Of a stretch of 64,000 nt of DNA, positions 46,001 through 52,881 are shown piece by piece. Numbering within the stretch: the first letter of the stretch is position 1; the number at the start of each line of letters is the position of its first letter. The DNA comes from Gemmatimonadota bacterium (GTDB lineage: Bacteria > Gemmatimonadota > Gemmatimonadetes > Gemmatimonadales > GWC2-71-9). Under the pieces are notes generated by a model, which saw nothing but the letters and a program-made list of their open reading frames with translations, searched no databases and was not told where the DNA came from. Location of the stretch: positions 21,025-85,024 of the forward strand of contig JADFNB010000012.1 of the NCBI GenBank assembly GCA_022563595.1, written 5' to 3'. The translations under genes and the position numbers were made by a program.

Positions 46001-46138
46001 GTCGAAGTGTTCAACGTGACCAACCGGAGCAACTTCCTCGACCCGGCGTTCAGCTTGCTCTTCAACTTCGACGGGACGGTGCGGTCGGGGTTGCGGGAGC
46101 CGCGGCAGGTCCAGGTGGCAGCGCGCTGGTCGTTCTAG
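43043..46138 (+). CDS. Oar-like TonB-dependent receptor
   Basis: The 1031-residue outer-membrane protein has a signal peptide (FLHIVFLFLLALPTTVGAQ), a carboxypeptidase regulatory-like domain (about 40-125: GIIRGTVIGPDGAGIAGAAI), a plug (LPNNGRDFINLTLLTPNVA, then QRGIHNNISVDGADYNNPFF) and a long barrel with a C-terminal aromatic residue (QVAARWSF). This matches the large Oar/OmpA-related receptors, whose ligands are mostly unknown. A standalone gene closed by a strong terminator. Confidence 0.9.
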   Translation: MWRTGRRSFSFTVFLHIVFLFLLALPTTVGAQSQSTTGIIRGTVIGPDGAGIAGAAIRLRETLTNFERTVTSSGIGAFSATLLPLGIYDITVRAVGFTEVRQTGIRVRVGETVVLELQLGGAVALEAITVEARTPVVDVTRTEASTRLPEEAVSGLPNNGRDFINLTLLTPNVAIVQGPDGDELTIAGQRGIHNNISVDGADYNNPFFGEQRGGQRPPFTFNLDAVQEVVVIAGGANAEFGRSGGGFVNVITKSGTNTLSGSVHYFGKFDGISGDFNDFTRSDGTVFQGFKPDFNQHQFGFTLGGPIVRDRAFFFIAYDQQEFSETKQDGRLADPTFAPLVAWMDTAFGGALRGDFGPITRTDDARVLLAKFDFRLGQNHNLSLKYNYTWSEQSLGTFDVGTWARSANGLEKDFSHAVSGALTSFLSSSVSNEFRFQYARENRPRPYPGPTSAALGPDPTTRANRPFPDTAMDFANGFRFGMPFFLPIEYYDNRIQLLNNISISAGNHLFKFGAEWNRVNSVQTFIGFKNGRYIFGSVGGFLSFVGSDGDYEECDDGSSGSLGTCTAAGASPVGPVLLYLQQTGVGNINVDQAGTQQIPQHEIGVFLQDTWRVSRRLTLNYGLRWEAQIQPDPITPPSDVFYEPFIGQTVGGQTFPSDGTAPSDFKMFQPRLGFAYDLDGTGRTVLRAHGGLYYARIPGLNLASSRSTNGSLGQTLFRSSGTPFLGPVPAYDALLPQPSGTAIFPDVFVFDRDFRNPRTLNVTAEIERELPEGIAASISYTHARTDNLTRFINRNDAVFGSPWSTGLPGLPGNTNGIFTLTVVESSAKSRYNGVTIGLRRMQDPNVQFQINYTVSFDKSDDDNERDPFSFRYAQADRLEREYNWSDRDQRHRVNAWALIRLPGDISLNNRVTYTSAQPVSESCGPTAGNPFAPPAGARALAPADRICTDGSIIRRNTLRKDNDFFQWDIRITRPLDFGQAGMLELIVEVFNVTNRSNFLDPAFSLLFNFDGTVRSGLREPRQVQVAARWSF

Positions 46139-46162
46139 ACCAACCGTCGTTCAGAGGTACAG

Positions 46163-46195
46163 CGGCCGGGGATTCGTCCCCGGCCGTTTTCTTTT
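46163..46195 (+). terminator. Rho-independent terminator after the Oar-like receptor
   Basis: CGGCCGGGGA-TTCG-TCCCCGGCCG is a 10-bp perfect stem with a UUCG tetraloop, followed by TTTTCTTTTA. It begins 24 bp after the stop codon. Confidence 0.92.
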
Positions 46196-46199
46196 AGGG

Positions 46200-46940
46200 T
46201 CAGGCGTCGGAGGCAGGTTGCACGATATCGATCAGGTCCGTAGGGTGCCGCACGACGTGCGCGGGCTGCACCGCCCACCCATCGGTGTCGCAGGTGGTCC
46301 CGAAACACGCGGCGACCGCGATCACGCCCGTGGTGCGGCCGTCGCGGGCGAGGACCCGGTTGGCCGCCATGGCGCACTCGATGTCGGTTGGGTGATCTCC
46401 CACGAATAGGACGGCACCCCCGTCGACATCCGGCAGGGCGGCGATACAGGCGAGCAGGCCTTCGGGATCGGGTTTCTGGCGGTCGCGGCCGACCTCCTCG
46501 TATCCGATGATGGACGTGAACCGGTGCGCGAGGTCGGCCTCGCGCAATCTCGCCTCGATCGTCGTGCGCGCGTTCTGCGACACGATGCCGTGCGGCATCC
46601 AGTGCAGTCGGAGAAGCGTCTCGGGGATCCCCTCGTATACGGTCGTCGGTGTGTCGTCTTCCGCTTGCAGCGGAGCCCACAGCGCGCCCGCGCGATCGGT
46701 GTCGTCCGGGCTGAGACCGAACTCCACCATGTATAGGTCCCGCCAGTTCCGCACGCGGCCGAGCGCTCGCCGGTAGACCTCCACCGACTGCAAGATCTCC
46801 CACTCGCGCCACGAGCGCCCGGTGACGGTCTCGATGATCCGGCGGTTCACCGCCATGTTCTTCGAGATGGTTTCGACCAGTGTGCCGTCAAAGTCCCAGA
46901 TCACCCCGCGCACCGGTTGATCGGTTTGGGGCGCCGTCAC
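46200..46940 (-). CDS. HAD-superfamily hydrolase (phosphoglycolate phosphatase-like)
   Basis: A GTG start at 46940, overlapping the tag stop codon (GTGA), gives 246 residues. The four HAD motifs are visible: DFDGTLVET (nucleophile Asp), the Ser/Thr block GIVSQNA, Lys in RQKPDPEG, and GDHPTDIECA. Size and cap fit small phosphatases. Substrate unknown. It is third in an operon with a kinase and tag. Confidence 0.83.
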   Translation of the reverse strand: MTAPQTDQPVRGVIWDFDGTLVETISKNMAVNRRIIETVTGRSWREWEILQSVEVYRRALGRVRNWRDLYMVEFGLSPDDTDRAGALWAPLQAEDDTPTTVYEGIPETLLRLHWMPHGIVSQNARTTIEARLREADLAHRFTSIIGYEEVGRDRQKPDPEGLLACIAALPDVDGGAVLFVGDHPTDIECAMAANRVLARDGRTTGVIAVAACFGTTCDTDGWAVQPAHVVRHPTDLIDIVQPASDA

Positions 46941-47518
46941 GCGCTCATCTGCCTGATGGGGTCGTGGCGGAAGCACGTCACCACGTGATCGTTCACCAGC
47001 CCGGCCGCTTGCATGAACGCGTAACAGATCGTGGATCCGACGAAGCGGAACCCGCGGGACTTGAGGTCTTTGCTCATCCGGTCGGATACGGGTGACGTTG
47101 TGGGGATCTGCTTCATCGTGCGCCAGCGGCTCTGTCTGGGTGCGCCGCCGACGAACTGCCAAATGAAGGCGTCGAACGATCCGTACTCGCGTTGCAGCTC
47201 CAGAAACGCCTTTGCGTTTCCGATTGCGCTCTCGATTTTCTGCCGGTTGCGCACGATGCCGGCGTCGGCCATCAGCTTCTCGACCTTCCGCTTGGTGTAT
47301 CGCGCGATCCGTGTCGGGTCGAAATCGTCGAAGGCCCGCCGGAAGTTGTCCCGCTTGTTGAGGATGGTCGCCCAGCTCAGCCCAGCCTGGAACCCGTCGA
47401 GCACCATGTACTCGAACAGCTTACGGTCGTCGTGAACCGGCACGCCCCACTCGCGGTCATGGTACTCGCGCATGAGGTCGTTCACCTCGGCCCAGCCGCA
47501 GCGGCGCAGCTCGGTCAT
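46937..47518 (-). CDS. tag: DNA-3-methyladenine glycosylase I
   Basis: The 193-residue protein begins MTELRRCGWAE and has the family blocks YHDREWGVPVHDDRKLFEYM, LDGFQAGLSWATIL and TSPVSDRMSKDLKSRGFRF; the zinc ligands are Cys near the N-terminus, His in YHDREWG, and the pair in HVVTCFRH near the C-terminus. It removes 3-methyladenine from DNA. Its ATG lies 16 bp after the kinase stop and its own stop overlaps the HAD start, so the three genes are likely one operon. Confidence 0.95.
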   Translation of the reverse strand: MTELRRCGWAEVNDLMREYHDREWGVPVHDDRKLFEYMVLDGFQAGLSWATILNKRDNFRRAFDDFDPTRIARYTKRKVEKLMADAGIVRNRQKIESAIGNAKAFLELQREYGSFDAFIWQFVGGAPRQSRWRTMKQIPTTSPVSDRMSKDLKSRGFRFVGSTICYAFMQAAGLVNDHVVTCFRHDPIRQMSA

Positions 47519-47534
47519 GGCTGTGCGGACCGCT

Positions 47535-50348
47535 CTACCCGATGGCGTGCGCGCGCCGGACGTTCTCGATCCGGTTGCGCACGTCGGCGACCGAACGAGC
47601 GAGATCGGGATCGGCATCCTGCCAGAGATTCACGAAGCGCTGGTACGACGAGATCGCCTTGGCGTAGTCGCCTTGCGACTCGTAGAGCTGGCCGAGCTCG
47701 TAGTGGGAGAAGATCCACGGTTCCTGGCCCTCGGTTCCGAACGTGACCGGCCCGACGATCGTCTCGTAGGTGCGGATCGCCCGGCCGATATCTTCGGAGA
47801 CGGTGTATGCCCGAGCTAGAGACGTGGCTACGTAGGCATTGCTGCTCCGCGCATTCGCGAGCTCGAGAAACTCGATGGCGCGCTCGATGTCGCCCCGAGC
47901 CAGTGCCACCTCGCCCTGGAGAAGCTCGTAGTTGGCTCGGTCTCCTTCGTTGTCACCCATGATTGCCGCCATGGCCTCCACGATCTCCTGGGCTGCCTCC
48001 CCGGCAGCGGCGCGCGCGTACATCTTGCCGATCAACATGAGGAAGTATGGCTCTACGTAGAGGGAGTCTTCGGTCCGAAGCCGCGCGGCGGAAGCGAGTT
48101 CGCGGTGGAAACCGACGGTATCGCCCTTCGTCCGTAACGCTGCGGCGAGGAAGAGCCTGTTTCGGAACTGACTCAGGCCCTGGTCGGTGACTTGGTTGAT
48201 CGTGATCGCCTCTCGGAGGAGGTCGATTGCCGTATCGTATCGGCCCCGGTACATCTGGAGGAGTGCCAGTGACCGCCGTCCCCTGGCCTGCTGCCAGCGG
48301 TCCGCGTCGAGCATGAGCCGGAACGTCGTGTCGGCTGCGTCGAGCTGGCCGGCCTTGACCAGGGCGCTCCCGTACTCGTGGTTGATGAACCCTCGCGTGA
48401 TGGCTCCCGAGTCGAGTGCAAAGGCCCGCCGGTACAGGGGGATGGCCTCCGCCGGCCGTTCGGTGGCGTTGTAGCAGGTGGCCATCTGGATGTATGCGTT
48501 GACCATTCCCGAGTCGAGCTCAAGGACCCGCTCCAAGGCCGGTATGGCCTCGTCACAGCGACGCAGCCGCATGAGGCCGCTACCGAGATTGAACCACGCG
48601 TCCCGGTCGTCCGGGTAGTCGCGCAGGAAGATCTTGAGGATCTCGATCGATTCCTCCGGCTTCCCGCGGCTGCCCGCCATCAGCGAGCGGATCCACAGCC
48701 GCTCGCGTGCGGTCAGCCGATCGAGGCCAGCCTCGGCCCGCTCGAACCGGCGCTCGCCCTCGGGCCGGTTGTTGTACCAGTAAGCCATGAGTCCCAACGA
48801 GGCGTGTGCCCAGGCGAACGTCGAATCATGCTCCAGCGCCTGCTCCCACAGGGCGCGAGCCTGGTCGTACTGCCCAACGTTCCAGGCACGGCTTCCCTCG
48901 GTGAACGCCTTGAGCGCGTCCAGCGACGAGGTCGTGGCCCGAGGGAACCAGCCTCCGTTGGTGATCAGATCGAGCCGGGTTTCACCCAGCTTGCGGCGCA
49001 TGGCGCGCGCCAGCTCGTCCACTGCTCGTAGCACCTCGCCCCGCGTGTCTGCGGTCGCTGCCGCCGCGCTTAGATCAGCTCCGCTGGCCACGTCGACCAA
49101 GCGCGCAGAGATGATGTAGCTGTCGTCCAGACCGGAGATGCTCGGGACGAGAATCACCTTGAGCCCCTCGCGCACGGCCACCTCGGTGCCCAATTCCTGG
49201 TCGATGAAACCCGCACCCTCGCGTTCCATCCGCCGCAGCGTTTCCCGAATGCGCACCTGGGGGAATACGTTGACGCGTTTGGACTGCGTGATGCTGGTCG
49301 TGAGGGCGGCATCGAGCGCCCGGTCGAATACCGTGTCGCCGGTCTGATTCTCGAAGCTCGTAATCAGAATCCAGTCGCGCTCGTCGAACGGTACCTCGGC
49401 GGACGGAACCAGCATCACCGCGCCACCGACCAAGGCAGCGACCGCCATGCCGGCCGCAGTCACCGAGATCGCCCGACCCCGATGCCCGCGCGCGGCGGTC
49501 GGCGCCGTGCCGGGGACGACCCGGTCCAGCGCTTCGGTGAACTGCATGGCCGTCGTGAAGCGGTCGGCCGGTACTTTTTCCAAAGCCTTGCGGATGGCGG
49601 CGTCGAGCTGCGGATCGACACGCCGGCGGATCCGGCAGATACTGGGTGGATCGGCCGAGAGGTGCTGCTCGATGACGCTCTCGATCTGGCCGGTGTAGGG
49701 TTGTTCGCCGGCCAGCATCTCGTACAGCATGCATCCGACCGCGTAGATATCGGTGCGGGCGTCCACATCGGCCCGCCCGACCGCCTGTTCCGGGCTCATG
49801 TAGCCGGGAGTCCCGAGAGATATGCCGGTCTGGGTGATACGCTCGCGGCCGGCGGCACCCACCGCCCGGGCGATACCGAAGTCGGCGACCACCGCCTCGC
49901 CGGCCGAAAGCAGGATGTTCTCGGGCTTGATGTCGCGGTGGATGATACCGTAGCTGTGCGCGTGGCTGAGAGCGCTCAATACCTGCCGGGCGATCCTTAG
50001 CGCGTCCTCGATCGAGAGCTGCTTGTCGCGCTCGAGCCGGGCACGCAGCGACTCACCGGGCACATACGGCATGACGTAGTAGAGCAGCCCGTTCGCGTCG
50101 CCCGAGTCGTGTAGTGGGAGTATGTGCGGGTGAACCAGCTTGGCCGCGATCTCGACCTCCCTCAGGAAGCGATCGGGTCCCAGCACCTCGGCCAGTCCGG
50201 GCCGCAGCACCTTGATGGCGACCGTTCTCCCGTGCTTGAGGTCATGCGCGATGTAGACCGTCGCCATGCCTCCACGGCCGAGTTCGCGCTCGACCTCGTA
50301 ACGGCCGGCGAGGGCCTCCCGGAGCCGGACCAGCGTTTCGTCTGACGT
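47535..50348 (-). CDS. Transmembrane Ser/Thr protein kinase with TolB-like and TPR domains (probable ACG start)
   Basis: From 50348 this is 937 residues. The kinase domain (about 18-275) has GRGGMATVY (24-32), Lys46 in VAIKVL, HRDIKPEN (137-144), DFG (156-158) and GTPGYMSPEQ. A TM helix follows at about 293-314. Outside are a TolB-like domain (WILITSFENQTGDTVFDRAL to RRKLGE) and TPR repeats (such as WNVGQYDQARALWEQALEHD). The start is odd: no ATG, GTG or TTG lies in frame between the P-loop methionine and 50642, which is inside the opposite gene. An ACG at 50348-50346, 5 nt after GGAGG, gives the normal SDETLVRLREALAGRYEVE start. Confidence 0.9.
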   Translation of the reverse strand, partial: TSDETLVRLREALAGRYEVERELGRGGMATVYIAHDLKHGRTVAIKVLRPGLAEVLGPDRFLREVEIAAKLVHPHILPLHDSGDANGLLYYVMPYVPGESLRARLERDKQLSIEDALRIARQVLSALSHAHSYGIIHRDIKPENILLSAGEAVVADFGIARAVGAAGRERITQTGISLGTPGYMSPEQAVGRADVDARTDIYAVGCMLYEMLAGEQPYTGQIESVIEQHLSADPPSICRIRRRVDPQLDAAIRKALEKVPADRFTTAMQFTEALDRVVPGTAPTAARGHRGRAISVTAAGMAVAALVGGAVMLVPSAEVPFDERDWILITSFENQTGDTVFDRALDAALTTSITQSKRVNVFPQVRIRETLRRMEREGAGFIDQELGTEVAVREGLKVILVPSISGLDDSYIISARLVDVASGADLSAAAATADTRGEVLRAVDELARAMRRKLGETRLDLITNGGWFPRATTSSLDALKAFTEGSRAWNVGQYDQARALWEQALEHDSTFAWAHASLGLMAYWYNNRPEGERRFERAEAGLDRLTARERLWIRSLMAGSRGKPEESIEILKIFLRDYPDDRDAWFNLGSGLMRLRRCDEAIPALERVLELDSGMVNAYIQMATCYNATERPAEAIPLYRRAFALDSGAITRGFINHEYGSALVKAGQLDAADTTFRLMLDADRWQQARGRRSLALLQMYRGRYDTAIDLLREAITINQVTDQGLSQFRNRLFLAAALRTKGDTVGFHRELASAARLRTEDSLYVEPYFLMLIGKMYARAAAGEAAQEIVEAMAAIMGDNEGDRANYELLQGEVALARGDIERAIEFLELANARSSNAYVATSLARAYTVSEDIGRAIRTYETIVGPVTFGTEGQEPWIFSHYELGQLYESQGDYAKAISSYQRFVNLWQDADPDLARSVADVRNRIENVRRAHAIG

Positions 50349-50542
50349 CCTATCCTCCGTGCGCCTGCGGGAATAGCGACACCCGGTTGGATAATACGTC
50401 GCTCGCGTCCCGCCGGTCCAGAGACGGGACCGGCGGGACCAGGGCGACGGGAGAGGGAAGGCATCTTGGCTAGTTCTCGCGTAGCTGCGACATACGACGC
50501 GGAGCTTGACTTCACCACGCGCGGCGGCATACGCTCTCGCCG

Positions 50543-51793
50543 ATGACCCACGTTTTCTGGAAGAGCTTCGGACCGGGCCTGCTATGGGCGGCGGCCGCGA
50601 TCGGTATCTCGCACCTCGTCCAAGCGACCCGGGCGGGAGCAACCGCCGGGTTCGCGCTGTGGTGGGTGATAGTCTTGGCGCTCCTGCTCAAGTATCCGTT
50701 CTTCGAGTACGGCCCGCGCTATGCTGCCGCTACCGGCGAGAGTCTGGTCGAGGGGTACCGACGCATAGGAAAGTGGGCGCTCTGGCTCTACGTGGGTATC
50801 ACGCTCGCCACGGCCTTGATCATTCAGGTGGCCGTCGTGCTGTTCACAGCGTTCCTGTTTCAGTTCGTCTTCCGGCTCAACTGGTCGTTAGCGGTAGTGG
50901 CTGGTGCCATCGTGGCGATCTGTGCGTTGCTACTTGGGTTGGGGAAGTTCCGAGCGCTCGACCTGACGATCAAGGGCGTGCTCGCGCTGCTGGCCGTCTC
51001 CACGCTGGTCGCGGCATTCGTTGCCCTCCCCCGGATCGATGCGGCCACGCTCTCGCCGTGGCCGCTGGTCGAGCGCGGATCGGTGACGTTTGCCTTTCTG
51101 CTCGCGCTAGTGGGATGGATGCCGTCGGCGATCGACATCTCCGTGTGGAGTTCGCTGTGGACGCTCGCCAAAGAGCGGGATACCGGTACGCGGGTGAGCG
51201 TGGATCACGCCCTACTCGATTTCCGCATCGGATACGTCGGGACGGCTGTCCTCGCCTTCGCTTTCGTGGCACTCGGCGCCGGCGTAATGCATGGTTCGGG
51301 GACCGCGTTCAGTCCCCAGGGGACGGCGTTCTCGGTGCAACTGGTGCATCTCTACGGCGAATCGCTCGGCGGCTGGACGCGTCCCGTCGTCCTGGTGGCG
51401 GTGGTGACCACCATGTTCTCGACGTCGCTCACGGTGATCGATGGGTTCCCACGGGCGCTAGCGCGGTCGGTGCGGGTGCTCGCCTCGGATGACCGCGCCG
51501 TCGGGCGAGACGAGGTGCCAATCTACTGGCTCGCACTCGCCGTGCTCGGCGTACTCACCGTGGCGGTGATCGCGCTGTTCAGCGGCAACCTCACGACAAT
51601 GGTGGATTTCGCTACGATCGTGTCGTTCATCACCGCGCCGGTGCTGGGCTATCTGAACCTGCGGGCCGTGCGCGCTCCGCACGTCGCCCCCGAGCACCGG
51701 CCGGGACCCAAGCTCGTGGTATTGTCGTACGTCGGCCTGGTGCTGCTCGGCGGTACCGGCGTCGTGTACGTCTTCTGGAAGTTGCTCGGCTAG
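50543..51793 (+). CDS. Nramp-related membrane transporter lacking the DPGN metal motif
   Basis: The 416-residue protein has about eleven hydrophobic segments in the Nramp/LeuT-like layout. It begins FWKSFGPGLLWAAAAIGISH, where true Nramp proteins read GPG...ADPGN; here the DPGN of TM1 is replaced by GISH. The MPH of TM6 is replaced (GWMPSAID). These are the metal ligands, so Mn/Fe transport is doubtful; a related substrate such as another cation or proton-linked uptake is possible. The gene is divergent from the kinase (194-bp gap). Confidence 0.8.
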   Translation: MTHVFWKSFGPGLLWAAAAIGISHLVQATRAGATAGFALWWVIVLALLLKYPFFEYGPRYAAATGESLVEGYRRIGKWALWLYVGITLATALIIQVAVVLFTAFLFQFVFRLNWSLAVVAGAIVAICALLLGLGKFRALDLTIKGVLALLAVSTLVAAFVALPRIDAATLSPWPLVERGSVTFAFLLALVGWMPSAIDISVWSSLWTLAKERDTGTRVSVDHALLDFRIGYVGTAVLAFAFVALGAGVMHGSGTAFSPQGTAFSVQLVHLYGESLGGWTRPVVLVAVVTTMFSTSLTVIDGFPRALARSVRVLASDDRAVGRDEVPIYWLALAVLGVLTVAVIALFSGNLTTMVDFATIVSFITAPVLGYLNLRAVRAPHVAPEHRPGPKLVVLSYVGLVLLGGTGVVYVFWKLLG

Positions 51794-51884
51794 TACGAGT
51801 GGACATAAATACGATGACGCATAATAGGCTGGCGCGCCCAAGTCGCCGCATGACAATACATCATCGAACTTCTGAACCGGTGTA

Positions 51885-52322
51885 CTAGGCGCCGGCGAAC
51901 TTGGGCAACTCGTCGCGGTGGCGCTCGAGAAACCCGGCGTAGAGCCGAGCGTCGGTGTAGTCACGCATGTCACAGATCTTGTCGCCACGGAACTTGATCA
52001 CGACACACGTACGCTGATCGAGCACGTCGTCGGGCGCGCTCTTCAGCCAGCTCTTTTCGCGGATCTCCACGATGACGCGGTCCTCGACCTCGTACCAGTC
52101 GCGCCACATCTCTTCAGACCCCCAGTCGGCGGCGCCCAGCCCGAATTCGCGGTTGGAGAACGCTCGTATCACCGCGTCAGGACCGTGCCACTCTCCACCG
52201 AACGGCGGGTCACCGGCGATCCAGTATAGGATGTCATCGGTGAAGAACCCGGCGACCTCATCCATGTTGCCGCTGAACAGGGCTTTCTCATAGCCACGGG
52301 CGATCGCGAGTCGATCGGTCAT
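51885..52322 (-). CDS. NTF2-like/SnoaL-fold protein
   Basis: The 145-residue protein has no signal. The SnoaL-like pattern is seen in MTDRLAIARGYEKALFSGNM, DDILYWIAGDPPFGGEWHGP, and DRVIVEIREKSWLK, giving the cone-shaped alpha+beta fold. Members are binding proteins or small enzymes; nothing indicates the ligand. It starts 9 bp after the next gene upstream on the same strand (52332-52811), also NTF2-fold. Confidence 0.8.
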   Translation of the reverse strand: MTDRLAIARGYEKALFSGNMDEVAGFFTDDILYWIAGDPPFGGEWHGPDAVIRAFSNREFGLGAADWGSEEMWRDWYEVEDRVIVEIREKSWLKSAPDDVLDQRTCVVIKFRGDKICDMRDYTDARLYAGFLERHRDELPKFAGA

Positions 52323-52331
52323 TGCACTCTC

Positions 52332-52811
52332 TCAGTCTCGAGCAGGCGGGATCTCGCATCCGTCGCGCCGCTGCGTGTCGCTGATCTGGATGATCTTCCA
52401 CCCGTCGCTCAGCCGCGCGAGCTGGAAGGCGTCCACTCCACAATGGGAGAACTCTTCGTTGGCGAAGAACGCGTACTTGGTCCATACGGTCGCGAGGTCT
52501 TCGTCGATCCGTATCTCGACGTCCCAGATACGTTCGTCCAGATACGCGTTCGCCCCGCCGACCATCGCGATGAACCGCTCGATCGGTGTTACGGTAACGC
52601 CGTATTCACCTGCGCGGTTCCGCCCCACGCGCATGAGTCGCGCGCTGGAGTGAAACAGCGCGCCCATCGCGGCCGTATCCCCGGTGCGCATGGCGTCGAA
52701 CAGTTCCATGACGACCTGCTGAACGGCCGCGACGTCACCGCGGGGTTCCTGGGCGAACGCTGGTGGCGGCAGCGTCACAATGAGGGCGATAATAGGGAAG
52801 ATGTGTTTCAT
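52332..52811 (-). CDS. Exported NTF2-like (DUF4440/SnoaL-type) protein
   Basis: The 159-residue protein has a signal peptide (MKHIFPIIALIVTLPPPAFA). The mature part has the fold pattern VAAVQQVVMELFDAMRTGDT, FHSSARLMRV, and DLATVWTKYAFFAN with GWKIIQISDTQ at the end. It is the exported counterpart of the neighbouring cytosolic NTF2 protein. Function unknown. Confidence 0.8.
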   Translation of the reverse strand: MKHIFPIIALIVTLPPPAFAQEPRGDVAAVQQVVMELFDAMRTGDTAAMGALFHSSARLMRVGRNRAGEYGVTVTPIERFIAMVGGANAYLDERIWDVEIRIDEDLATVWTKYAFFANEEFSHCGVDAFQLARLSDGWKIIQISDTQRRDGCEIPPARD

Positions 52812-52881
52812 GTCGTGCGTCCGGGTCGCTGACGATTGGGGAAACGGCTGTCGGCCAGCGTATCGTGCCGACTCGGGCGCC

